Below, piece by piece: positions 19,581 through 29,324 of a DNA stretch of 64,000 nt. A program made the translations under genes and the position numbers. Position 1 is the stretch's first letter. Each line of letters begins with the position of its first letter. The DNA comes from Leguminivora glycinivorella (lineage: Eukaryota > Arthropoda > Insecta > Lepidoptera > Tortricidae). The notes beneath the pieces were generated by a model. The model was not told the origin of the DNA. It was given only the letters and a program-made list of their open reading frames with translations, and searched no databases. The stretch covers positions 5,387,001 through 5,451,000 of the forward strand of contig NC_062983.1 in assembly GCF_023078275.1 (NCBI RefSeq). Direction: 5' to 3'.

Positions 19581-20831
19581 TTGGGTTGGTAAGAAAGTAA
19601 TGAGCGATCGATTGAATTCCACATAAAATTTTTGAGAGAGTTCTAGAATCTTCTATGGTCGAAAGTATATAAAGGGCGAGTCGCACAGTTTCTCGTCAGT
19701 CATTCACTAGCTGTCGCCGAGCTAATATAAGGAAGAAAATGGACGAATTAAAAGTGCATGTAAGGCATTGCTTACTATATGAATTTCAGTCTGGCCCTTC
19801 AGCCGCCGAAGCAGTGCGTAATATATGTCAGCGTGTTGCTCCTGAAGTTGTGTCTGAGGCCACGGCGAAACGATGGTTCCAGCGGTTTCGTAGTGGCGAC
19901 TTTTCATTATCAGATCAACCTAAGTCTGGTCGACCGGTGAAGATTGATGTAGCCAAATTAAAAACCTTAATTGAAGGAGATCCGAGGCTAACGAGTCGTA
20001 CTCTTGCTACCGAGTTAGGCTGCTCTCATGTCACCATAGAAACACATTTACACGAGTTGGGAAAAAACTACAAATACAGTGTTTGGATACCGCATGAACT
20101 TGATAGAGATCAACTAAACCGCCGTGCCGATATCTGCATACAACTTCTGTCTTTTCGCCGCACATTCAACTGGTTAGACCATCTTATCACTGGAGATGAA
20201 AAATGGGTCTTATATATAAATCACACACGCAAACGTCAGTGGCTAGCTCCAAACGAAAAAGGAATAGAGGCACCAAAAACAGAGCCTCACCCGAAAAAAG
20301 TTATGCTGTCCGTTTGGTGGGATATTCATGGTATTATTCACTGGGAACTCCTACCAAGTGGAATGCCTGTTACCGCATCAGTATACTGTAATCAGCTTGA
20401 AAATTTAAACCAAAAAATCTGTCAGAATCGTCCACAGCATGCTAAAGTTTTTTTCTTACACGACAATGCTCGCCCACACATTGCAAAAGTGACTCGGCTA
20501 AAGCTATTGGAGCTAGGTTGGAAAGTGATACCTCATCCACCGTACTCTCCAGACTTGGCACCTTCGGATTACGCATTGTTCAGATCGCTAAGCAATGTCT
20601 TGAATGAAAAAAAGTTCGATGATCAAGCCCATCTACGACAGTACATAGCTGAGTTTTTTGAATCTAAACCTAAGAACTTCTTCGCCGATGCTATTCATTC
20701 TTTACCAGAATGATGGAGACAAGTAGTAGATAACGAAGGCCGTTATATTTTTGATAAATGATTAAAATAATAAATTAAATAAAAATTACAATATTGGTTA
20801 TGATTCGCTCATTACTTTCTTACCAACCCAA
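19581..20831 (+). mobile_element. Mariner element, 1251 bp, nearly intact
   Basis: The first 27 bases of both ends are identical (TTGGGTTGGTAAGAAAGTAA...). TA duplication at 19579-19580 and 20832-20833. Carries one uninterrupted transposase frame. Inserted in the left TTATAA-rich region of the large element. Confidence 0.97.
19739..20713 (+). CDS. Mariner transposase, one late nonsense codon
   Basis: Encodes the DD34D transposase that binds the element's own terminal repeats and moves it by cut-and-paste in the nucleus. The 324-residue frame starts at the first ATG (19739), in AAAATGG context. In order it shows an N-terminal helix-turn-helix pair (AEAVRNICQ; ATAKRWFQRF), the GRP-like motif SGRPVKID, a second HTH (SRTLATELGCSHVTIETHL), the linker motif WIPHEL, and the catalytic aspartates in TGDEKW, HDNARPH and APSDY. 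The last two Asp are 34 residues apart, and YSPDLAPSDY is the usual mariner signature. It stops at TGA 20711-20713, but the same frame continues WRQVVDNEGRYIFDK to a second TGA at 20759-20761. Family members are about 340-350 aa, so the first TGA is probably a recent point nonsense mutation. No frameshift. Subfamily not assigned. Confidence 0.95.
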   Translation: MDELKVHVRHCLLYEFQSGPSAAEAVRNICQRVAPEVVSEATAKRWFQRFRSGDFSLSDQPKSGRPVKIDVAKLKTLIEGDPRLTSRTLATELGCSHVTIETHLHELGKNYKYSVWIPHELDRDQLNRRADICIQLLSFRRTFNWLDHLITGDEKWVLYINHTRKRQWLAPNEKGIEAPKTEPHPKKVMLSVWWDIHGIIHWELLPSGMPVTASVYCNQLENLNQKICQNRPQHAKVFFLHDNARPHIAKVTRLKLLELGWKVIPHPPYSPDLAPSDYALFRSLSNVLNEKKFDDQAHLRQYIAEFFESKPKNFFADAIHSLPE

Positions 20832-20979
20832 TAATAGCCACCGGTGTTACTTATGATTCGCCATTTTATATATCTTTAGGGTTCCTTCTCACAATTAATG
20901 AAATCCCGAACCTTACCATCTAGGGCATCTAGTTAAATATTTGTAACGGATACCAGTTAAAAATTCATAACGTTATCGT

Positions 20980-21474
20980 TAGAGAGCAGATTTCAGGTAG
21001 CGATTTAAATATTAATATGACTCGCATAAAATATTTATTATTTTTTCTACACACGAAAAAATGTATGGGAACATAAAAGTAAAACCCTTTTTGAATGCTT
21101 TTGTGAATATTGGGCAAAAATTATAATGATAATAAATAAAAATAAAAAAAATATTTATTTATACTTATTTCTTTAATATTTCTTCTGCGCATTGCACAGT
21201 AAAAACTTCTATTATGGCTCAAAGAATATAAAAATGAAAATAATTCGCTTCTTATATATATTTAAATTGAAAGTCCATTATTTAGAATAAAATACTTTTT
21301 GTAAATGTAGTTTGTTGAAAAAATAACATTAATTTAATCTAATTATTCAGTGAAGTTTGTGGTGTGCGATGTAGGTAATAATAATAGATTATAAACCACA
21401 TGACATGTATTTAAAAAATTGCTCTAGTCATATCCATATTAATATTTAAATCGCTACCTGAAATCCGCTGTCTA
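20980..21474. mobile_element. hAT-type MITE, 495 bp
   Basis: TIRs of about 40 bp beginning TAGAGAGCAGATTTCAGG and, inverted, TAGACAGCGGATTTCAGG, with ATTTAAATATTAATATG inside. Flanked by GTTATCGT (left) and GTTATCAT (right), an 8-bp duplication with one change. Lies in the large element downstream of the mariner. Confidence 0.85.
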
Positions 21475-21999
21475 GTTATCATGTACTTGGCGCAAACCTT
21501 TGAAATTGCATTTTTGTTCGAAAGACCGTTCTTTTTAAACCGGTATTTTGGGGAACGCTTTGATAAAGGTTTGGTTCGATTAACCGGCATAGAACAAAAT
21601 AAAACCGTGTAGTCCGCAGCATGTCAGGTAATACTGATATTTTCAATATTTCATTAGGAAGTTATACCTAGAATTTTCAATTTAAAACAAACTTGTGCTT
21701 CGGAATATTTAATCTTCTGGTGCCTTATTTTATTACTTCCTATTGATTTATTGTAAATGCTGAGTCAAATACTCTATTTGATATTTATTATTATGGTTAT
21801 TGTTACAGAATCTGTGGATGAGATACATAGTCAGCCGTTTTTAGTGACGTGAAGATGACAACTCTTCTCCTCCTCTTAGTAAGTAAGTGCTACTGAAAAC
21901 CACAGACGATTTCAGTACCGCCATCACAATGGACTTTGTGTCGATAACTATAAACAGCCTAGCCTAAGACTTCAAATAAATTTTTTTTTTTTATTACAG

Positions 22000-22223
22000 A
22001 TGAACTACAAAACGGCACGTATTCTGATGGAGAAAATCAGTCACAATCATTACTTACACCCAAAAATAAGCCCGGAGTGGTGGATCAAAAAACATGCAAA
22101 ATGGAAGAGGACGCAGGAAATAGTTTAGGTTGTAAGAAAATCACACCAAGCAAAGATGGCGCTGATAATTCAAAACAAGAAAAATTTACTGATAGGTTAA
22201 TTACAATTTCTACCACCGTGTAG
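22000..22223 (+). pseudogene. Exon-like frame inside the large element
   Basis: A pyrimidine tract of twelve T followed by TTATTACAG makes a strong 3' splice site at 21999. The frame after it (73 codons, stop 22221-22223) is polar and acidic: ELQNGTYSDGENQSQS, KPGVVDQKTCKMEEDAG, ITPSKDGADNSKQEKF. Upstream, ATGTCAG|GTAATA at 21621 and CAG|AATCTGTGG at 21809 look like earlier exons reading MSESVDEIHSQP. But that exon hits a stop, and the phases do not join to this one in the present sequence. An AATAAA lies at about 22351. I infer the decayed 5' portion of a spliced transposon gene. No family recognised. Confidence 0.45.
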
Positions 22224-22711
22224 GCGCTCTGAAGAATATATTAATATTTTGAAGTATGTAGACTCATTGAAACAGCAACATCGTGAGCAATAGAACTGAA
22301 AATATTAATCTTATAAAGTTACTTGTATCGGTTTGGTTTCGTTGCACATAAATAAATATCTTAAAAACAGTGAGTTTGTCTTTATTTGTCCTCAATTTTA
22401 ATCTGTCTTAGTCCCAAAAGGACTACATATAAAATCGGTTTTTTCTTAAAATAGCCGAACATTGTATTCACTTATTCAGATCGTCCAACATTCACAATGA
22501 TAATCCGCAATAAAAGATTTTTTTTATTTCAGACCAAAGTCCATAAATTAAGGAATACACTTTTGGAACTTATTCTAATAAAGTTAATCTTAAAAATTAA
22601 TATTAGTAGGTACTGATGGATAAAAAAACTGAGTGCCTTGGTAATAGTCTCTTATACGCTCAGTTATGTATAATTGGCCACCTCCGAGTATGCACTCGCT
22701 AGTCTGGTATA

Positions 22712-22855
22712 ACCGGTGGACACTCTATTTAATAATGTAAACATTGTAAAACATGGAAACAATGGACCAGTTACATTTGCCCTCCAGTCGAGATCTGCCC
22801 CGCGGCCCCGCTGTATATACCTTAACATTTTTCACCGCAGAGCTAAAGACACCTT
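22712..22855 (-). mobile_element. GTACAGCGGGG MITE, truncated copy
   Basis: CCGGTGGACACTCTATTTAA and AATGGACCAGTTACATTTGC followed by CCCCGCTGTATATACCTTA match one half of the family in inverted orientation. Confidence 0.65.
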
Positions 22856-22971
22856 AAATAAGAACAAAAAATATAATTATTAAGCTAAATCCAAACTCAA
22901 TTCATCATTTCACGATATACCTGTATTACTGTCACTGCTGCTTGCCTGCATATTCTTATAATTATTCCATA

Positions 22972-23103
22972 ATGGCATCCTCTACGGAACCACTAATCGA
23001 TAAGTTGGGATCAGATTGTTCACATTCGCTGGATTTTCAAAATGACGAATCAAGTTTTATAAAAACTTTTAATACGACACTTTCAAGAATAATGCCTTTA
23101 TAA
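22972..23103 (+). other. Small ORF, 43 codons
   Basis: ATG in ATAATGG context. Reads MASSTEPLIDKLGSDCSHS then LDFQNDESSFIKTF and stops at TAA 23101. Composition looks protein-like but no second copy, splice site or domain supports it. It may be a first exon of the large element's lost gene or chance. Confidence 0.25.
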
Positions 23104-23337
23104 TTATTGTATAAGAGAAAATGTATTGCTTTAATTTTTTTAAACACTTTATAAAATGCTATAATTTGTTTGCTGGATAGACGTTTTATAATATGCTCCT
23201 ATGAGGCATAAAGCATCATAGTTATCTTATGCATTACTTTTATAAGAATAATTAGCCATAACAAAAGCTTTTATAGTGCTTTGAATATTATACAGCGAAA
23301 AGGCATTTTAAATGGCTTCTATAAGAATACATATTTT

Positions 23338-23577
23338 GAAACCCTTATTGCAGTCATATAAATTGGACTTATTAACGTGTACATGGCCAAGTTATAAGAG
23401 TAAATGTACTATTGGCCAAATCCTCTTATAATGAGCTACTATAAGAGTAAATATTTTTAAACCCTTATTGCAGTCATATAAATTTGACTTATTAACGTGT
23501 ACATAGCCAAATTATAAGAGTAAATGTACTATTAGGCCAAATTCTCTTATAATGAGCCGCTATAAGGAACTCTGGCA
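23338..23577 (+). repeat. Two-unit tandem duplication, about 120 bp each
   Basis: CCCTTATTGCAGTCATATAA ... CTTATTAACGTGTACAT ... TTATAAGAGTAAATGTACTA ... CTCTTATAATGAGC occurs twice in direct tandem in the right subterminal region of the large element, with a few differences. Confidence 0.85.
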
Positions 23578-23655
23578 TAATGAATGCTATTTTAAAACTA
23601 CTATGAGTGTTTAGCCCTTATAGATTGATTTTATAAGGATATTTTGTTTGTTGGG

Positions 23656-23835
23656 CTGTCTGTCTGTTTATCTGTCTGTCTGTCTGTGGCATCGTAGCTC
23701 CCGAACGGATGAACCGATTTCGATTTAGTTTTTTTTTTGTTTGGAAGCTGAGTTAATCGGGAGTGTTCTTGCCATGTTTCATGAAAATCGGTCCACTATG
23801 TCGCGGTCGAAGGCTTTTTCAAATTTTTAATTTTG
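23656..23835 (-). repeat. CCCCCGAC family, last piece of the split copy
   Basis: Resumes with (CTGT)n, GGCATCGTAGCTCCCGAACG, GATGAACCGATTTCGATTTA and GGTCCACTATGTCGCGGTCG, completing the element begun at 17097. Confidence 0.8.
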
Positions 23836-23904
23836 TTAGTTTATTGACGTTTTAGTGGACGCTCAGAACGGAGCGTTTGGCGAGGCGTGCAAACGTGCGT
23901 GCAC

Positions 23905-24240
23905 GCTACGCAGCGTCGACTCAGGACACTTGTATGAGCTTCAATTGTTTGATATATACGCCCCGCCCCGCCGCACGCCCAATATGAGCGTGCACTCAAG
24001 CCTTACACTTACAATTAGAATACGCTACTCCTTAGCGTCAATCTCTCGAAAAATGTATGCTTATGTTTGGTTCTTGTAACGTATCCGAAACGTGAAATAC
24101 TCATGGTAAAACGGTGGAAGCCTCGTGCAGAAGCCAGCATGGCATAAACAGTGCCATTCCTGAGAATCCCGATTCGCGTGCTATTCAGCGAGGGCAAGAA
24201 CCTGCACCTGTTGGGCATACCACGACAAGGCACAAGACAT
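23905..24240 (+). repeat. Two short repeats (GCCCCGCC and TCGTGCAGAAGCCAG)
   Basis: TCAATTGTTTGATATATACG plus GCCCCGCC (about 23940-24000) recurs inverted at 63945-64000. TCGTGCAGAAGCCAG with CACCTGTTGGGCATACCACG (24120-24235) matches 16340-16450. Confidence 0.5.
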
Positions 24241-24264
24241 AAGCGATGAGGTTTAACTAAATTT

Positions 24265-24775
24265 TAGGCTACAAGTACAGAAGGCCCACTGCTTTGATGT
24301 TCACAAAATGCCGCCTTTTAAATACCTACAAAATTCTAACAAAGAAACGAGCCGCACATGCGCAACGTCGGACGATAGGGTTACCAATGGATTAAAACGA
24401 ATTAATACTCAGATAAAATGTTATACTAGTCTTAGGTACTTTCTAGGTGTATATTATATACATACAGTATTTATATATTTTTGTTTAAGTCCCAACATCA
24501 CAAGCCGTGTTGAACTTTTCCATAGGACTTGATCAATATTACATCTGTGTAAGATTGTCCTATTCTACTATGTCTATTTAACTAAACATTATTAGCCATT
24601 CACAAGCGTACATCGCATATGAACCTAAAAAAAACTCGCGACGTAAAGTAACAATATAAAGTGCGAACGTGCGTTCCGTGAGAACGCGCGCCACCCCTGA
24701 TTAGGCCGCGAACTCGCAGCATGTACTTGTAGCGCGGCGATAGAATCGCGGAGTGAGCTGGCCCTGGTGCAAGCG
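24265..24775 (+). repeat. AGTACAGAAGG family, long form with SINE tail
   Basis: Begins ACAAGTACAGAAGGCCCACT and ends TAGCGCGGCGATAGAATCGC. The middle (about 24430-24590) is a tRNA-SINE tail segment. The same long form, including the SINE piece, occurs inverted at 53150-53650. Short forms without it: 43612-43850 and 63483-63715. Confidence 0.75.
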
Positions 24776-25094
24776 ACTTCGCCGTGAGTGGGCTACGTCT
24801 TCACTGCGAGCCCGCAACACGTTCGCTGCGCACAACGAACTCGCTGAAAATACCCGTCGCACTAGCGGGGAACCACGTCGTTTTAGTCATTTGTACGCCT
24901 GTGATCTCTGTTATGTGCTTTAAGGGAAAAGGGGACTGCCACTTTTCCATACAAACGTCCTCAAACTAAGAGCCCAGTGCCGCCAGACCTTAATTTTCAT
25001 AAGAATGAAACTTTAGAATTATGTACATAGAGTTAGCTAGTACCGACGTTTAATGTCTTTTAATACTAACTTTCCTTAAATCCTCAAGGTTGAT
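24776..25094. other. Unassigned, locally GC-rich
   Basis: A 61-codon frame (24784-24969) begins GLRLHCEPATRSLRTTN but lacks splice sites or a second copy. Nothing else seen. Confidence 0.4.
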
Positions 25095-25650
25095 TTTTAG
25101 GGTTCCGTAGTCAACTAAGAACCCTTATAGTTTCGCCATGTCTGTCTGTCCGTCCGTCCGTCCGTCCGTCCGTCCGTCGGATAATCTCAGTAACCGTTAG
25201 CACTAGAAAGCTGAAATTTGGTACCAATATGTATATCAATCACGCCAACAAAGTGCAAAAATAAAAATTGGAAAAAAATGTTTTATTAGGGTACCCCCCC
25301 TTACATATAAAGTGGGGGCTGATATTTTTTTTCATTCCAACCCCAACGTGTGATATATTGTTGGATAGGTATTTAAAAATGAATACGGGTTTACTAAGAT
25401 CGTTTTTTGATAATATTAATATTTTCGGAAATAATCACTCCTAAAGGAAAAAAAGTGCGTCCCCCCCCCCCTAACTTTTGAACCATATGTTTAAAAAATA
25501 TGGAAAAAATCACAAAAGTAGAACTTTATAAAGACTTTCTAGGAAAATTGTTTTGAACTCGATAGGTTCAGTAGTTTTTGAGAAAAATACGGAAAACTAC
25601 GGAACCCTACACTGAGCGTGGCCCGACACGCTCTTGGCCGGTTTTTTTTA
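25095..25650 (-). repeat. GGGTTCC family copy 2
   Basis: Full-length minus-strand copy with (CCGT)n microsatellite at 25141-25178 and the TTTTTAGGGTTCCGTAGTC end at 25098. Small frames on it are artefacts. Confidence 0.85.
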
Positions 25651-25833
25651 TATGTGTTAGAAAATACTGTTAGGAATTGAATAATCATAATTTTTTGACC
25701 ACTTCCGCTTAAATATGAGGCGTTTGAAATAAGGTGCGATTTTGAAATAAGTCCCAAACTCCTTCCTCTCCCGCTCTCGCCCGTCCCTTGGCCCATCCTC
25801 GTGCAACATTGTAACAGCCCATTGGTCCGATTA

Positions 25834-25866
25834 TGGTCATCGAATGTCGTTCAATACATTATCCCG
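25834..25866 (+). repeat. Short duplicated segment
   Basis: TATGGTCATCGAATGTCGTT plus CAATACATTATCCC occurs again at 28580-28614. 33-34 bp exact or nearly so; no context shared beyond it. Confidence 0.7.
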
Positions 25867-25904
25867 CTGTATCGGCCACCACACGATCTTCGATTGAAAT
25901 GGTC

Positions 25905-26597
25905 TAGAGATGGGACGGATACGGAGATACGGACTTTGCCGAATGTGAATATTCGGCCGAATATTATGGTTGCACTATTATTTTATACTTTATACAGGTG
26001 ATTTTGTAAGTACTAGCCAAACTTTGCATAGTGACTTTTATTATGGTACCAATGCCGAAATCGCAACAAAAAAATGGCTTTTTCATAGGTTTCATTGTGA
26101 TGCCGTTCATTTCTACATTTTAACTTTTTTGCAAAATAATTGTTCCTATTATATTTTTCTCTTTCTGGTAGTAAGATTGCTGAAATAAAATATCATTTTA
26201 CTCGGTGAAGTATGAAACATTCAGCGCTAGTTATTTACGTTTATTCTGTAAATATTCGGTAATAAAACCGAACCATTTGGCCGAATATGAACATTTTAAT
26301 ACTTGCCGAATATATTTGTTTATTTATTTAAGTTATTGAGATCCAGCTGCTATTATTGTAATGTAACACTAATGACTCCACAGTTAAACTAACTGTAGTT
26401 TTGTAGAGCATACCATAGTCATTACTTATATGTTGTATTTCTTGATTTTATAAAAAAAAAGTAATCATCGCCCCTGGTTCCCCGGACCAGGTAGGGTGGC
26501 ACGGTGGCATGCGTAAATGCATTTCCCCAACGTAAAAGAAAGGATCACACTTACGCCGGGTACCGGATATTAACCGGATATTCGCTCCATCCCTAAT
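25905..26597. mobile_element. Candidate hAT-like element, about 690 bp
   Basis: Left end TAGAGATGGGACGGATAC, right end inverted ATTAGGGATGGAGCGAATAT. AATGGTC precedes the left end and follows the right end (7 of 8 bases of a duplication). Subterminal ATATTCGGCCGAATAT palindromes echo the palindromic ends of the hAT at 17317. The segment 26455-26560 is GC-rich and may be a further insert. Confidence 0.5.
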
Positions 26598-26764
26598 TAA
26601 TGGTCCTTTATGCGACTCAAGTCTGCGACTCACGCTTGTTATGATCATATAACTTTTTGAAGCGGAATTTTAATTGCTCGGAAGAGAAAATAAAGTTTTT
26701 ATGAATTAAGAGGACGCTAATTTTAGTTTTTACATTGATTATTAATTAACTACACAGCTTTTAA

Positions 26765-26862
26765 AATTGCAAACGGGGCTTAGTCGCGTGTGACTAAGTT
26801 TTTTAAACTGAACTCCGAAGATTGCGTTGTCCCCGTGGTCTCGAAGAAGACTGACTAAACGC
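26765..26862 (+). repeat. CCTCCGACGTTTC repeat, diverged
   Basis: AAACGGGGCTTAGTCGCGTG and GTCCCCGTGGTCTCG; relative of 11257-11346. Confidence 0.55.
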
Positions 26863-27394
26863 TGTACGGGTTTTCCAAACTACCCGCACTTTGTTATGAT
26901 TTATGATTATTCACTTTTAAATGTCTATGTCGCGTTTGCAATTTCTAGTAAGTGCAAAAATCGTGAAAGTTGAAATCAGTGCCATCTATAGCCACCTATT
27001 ATGAGGGAAGTGGGACGTATACTTAGAGAAATGCCATCTGATGCTGCCGCGGATTCGTTATCGGTGTAAAAAGAAGTGTGATGGGCACCTTTGCACCCGG
27101 TGTAGTCCGGAGGTCTTTATGATTAATATATTTTATTTATTTATTTGCTGACTAAAACAATTTTATTTTCATCAGAGGAAAGCAAAGATGGCGGGACGAC
27201 CTCAAATCATTTTTTATGTCATGAAAACATATTTGAATATGACAACATATTGCCTCATTATTACAATTTATTAACGTGCAATGTATGTTCGGGGACGGAT
27301 GCAGATTTGTAAGTTAAATGTGACCCACTTACATATATGTTATATGTTATGTTACTAGCGACCCGTCCCGGCTTCGCACGGGAGTAAACAGTCC
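26863..27394 (+). mobile_element. Unassigned with small RTE-like LINE fragment
   Basis: At 27172-27217 one frame reads IRGKQRWRDDLKSFF, resembling the terminal RW-DD motif of RTE LINE proteins. Boundaries unclear; the rest is unassigned. Confidence 0.35.
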
Positions 27395-27625
27395 GGTGCG
27401 GTTCGCACAGTATGGCCACTCCTGCTCCCCGCTGAAAGAGCCGCCGCCCCCCCCCCTCCTCCGGTTACCTCACAGTTATCGCCTGTCAAAAATGCGAACA
27501 GTCGACCTGTCATATTTCACTCATACAAGCATGGTACGCGTTCACCTACACGAGCTTAGACTGTGTGCTAGGAACGCGCCTCTTTCATATATTTGATCGC
27601 CAGTGTCCGAGGTGTGGCGTGACTC
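27395..27625 (+). repeat. AGTATAATAAAG family copy 3, 5'-truncated
   Basis: From CACAGTATGGCCACTCC to CGCCAGTGTCCGAGGTG, including TTTCATATATTTGATCGCC. Confidence 0.8.
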
Positions 27626-27795
27626 TAAAATCAGCCTAAGAATGGGTAGGTACTACTCAAACGGCATGAACAGCGTTTTCAATAAATTTACTAAAGCTCT
27701 TAGGCTGTTATGTCACGCTGATCGAACGCGCGGCGCGATCCGCACTAATTTGTATGAAGTTGATGTTGTCCGCGCGGACCCGTCCGCCCACTCTA

Positions 27796-27942
27796 ACGGC
27801 TCAGCCACGACATTGGTCTAATCGCGACAGCGGTGAGCGGCGGCCATACATCGGAGCGAGACACAGCGATGGGACTTTTCATTCGCACGTATGGCTGCCG
27901 CTCACCGCTGTCGCGCTTAAACCAATGTCGTGGCTGGGCCGT
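27796..27942. mobile_element. Foldback MITE, 147 bp
   Basis: ACGGCTCAGCCACGACATTGG region (arms about 55 bp) with GACAGCGGTGAGCGGC inverted around GATGGGACTTTTCATTCGC. Second copy at 57947-58077 with the loop in opposite orientation. Confidence 0.8.
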
Positions 27943-28020
27943 AAAACGCTCCCTGGACTTAATACATATTAGTCCGGTGCGGATCACTCCGTGCGGTGGG
28001 TCCGCATGACACTATAACCA

Positions 28021-28245
28021 CAAAATTAAAATTTTGAAAAAACCCCGACATAGTGGACTGATTTTCATGAAACATGGCTAAGAACACTCCCAACTTATTC
28101 AGCTTTCAAACAAAAAAAATTACATAAAACTAAATCGGTTTATCCGCTCGGGAGCTACGATTCCACAGACAGACACACACACACAGACAAACACGTCAAA
28201 CTTATAACACCCCATCGTTTTTGCGTCGGGGGTTAAAAACCAGCC
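28021..28245 (+). repeat. CCCCCGAC family copy
   Basis: From AAAATTAAAATTTTGAAAAA to GCGTCGGGGGTTAAAAAC, with short (ACAC/ACAG) microsatellite. Confidence 0.85.
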
Positions 28246-28389
28246 TGAGTAGTTAGTGTGATGTGGTGATAGTCTTTTTTGGTAATTTCGGAATGAGGAC
28301 GCACACTCAAAGGTTATGACAGATGACGCCACCCTATTAGTCCATACGTGAGAGCGAGAAGATATATTTTTCTCTCTCTCACATATAAA

Positions 28390-28460
28390 TGACAGTGACA
28401 TGCCTAGACACTTGCACAGGCGCCGCCTGGCGGGATAAAATGTCAGTGTGCCTCCTCATT
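28390..28460 (+). repeat. Short repeat GTCAGTGTGCCTCCTCATTG
   Basis: Reappears inverted at 58095-58140 (CAATGAGGAGGCACACTGAC). Small, class unknown. Confidence 0.5.
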
Positions 28461-29324
28461 GACCCCATATAAAAAGTTTCTTTGACATGATATATATAAC
28501 TAAATATACGAGTAAGGAAACAAGCTACTACGAAGGAATTTTCGTTAAAGATGAGCCGAAGTCTCTTTCAATTGGACTGTATATGGTCATCGAATGTCGT
28601 TCAATACATTATCCCACTTTATTGGCAATTGGAGGCCCATTCAGACTTACATTGTGAGTCAAAATGATATGCTGATAATGTCCGCCGTTCGTGCGTCCCG
28701 TTTAAATATAACTACAAGTACCTAACGATACCTAATTACCTGGTCTTTAACAGGCATTTATTATAATTCTATTTTTGGATATATTATTTAATTGAATACC
28801 GATATATTATTCTCTTTATTTGTCTCAATTCTCTAGGTTAGGCTTTTACACTATGTATAAAAAAAACCGAGCCTAGGGTGCCGCCAGCAGCGGGACAGGA
28901 CCCAAGCTGCCGGTGGTTAGGGCTGCAGGGAGAGGAACCGTCGGACTATAGGTAGGTAGGTGTCCAAAATCACCGCCTTCTGCATCTGACCCTTGGTCCA
29001 GTCACCTAGCGAGAGTCTCTCGAGATATTGACCGAGTGAGACCGTTATAATATTTATTTTTATTTATTCTCATTCTAAATATATTATGAATAGTACCAGT
29101 TTCAAGTCCTTGCCCTTTTAAATTAAGTTAGTAGGTTATCGTTAGTCATTAACTAGAGGTTACAGTTCACAGCTATCTTGTTGCTAAATAGTCTAAATAC
29201 AGTTTTGTAAGAAATTATAACGTAGATAATAATCCTAACTAATATAGTGAGGACTACAAAGTCTTCAGATGCAAGAGGAAGGGACAATATTTATACAAAC
29301 GCTTCCCTGGTTTTTGGTCAATCG
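28461..29324. other. Unassigned
   Basis: Includes the 28580-28614 short duplicate and a GC-rich patch near 28880-29040 (GCCGCCAGCAGCGGGACAGG) that may belong to a LINE. I see no open frame or inverted repeat. Confidence 0.4.

Larger units (their letters stand above)
18869..23655. mobile_element. Large TIR element with TTATAA-rich ends
   Basis: Termini CCCAACTAACAAAA and, inverted, CCCAACAAACAAAA lie in a (GTCT)n microsatellite, so the duplication cannot be read. Each end has several hundred bases dense in CTTATAA/TTATAAG motifs. The right end holds a tandem duplication (23338-23577). After subtracting the nested mariner and hAT MITE about 3.0 kb remains. It contains splice-like signals and short exons (21621-21627, 21809 onward, 22000-22223) and an AATAAA at about 22351. 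No transposase domain recognised, so it is probably a decayed or non-autonomous copy of an unidentified DNA transposon. Confidence 0.6.
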
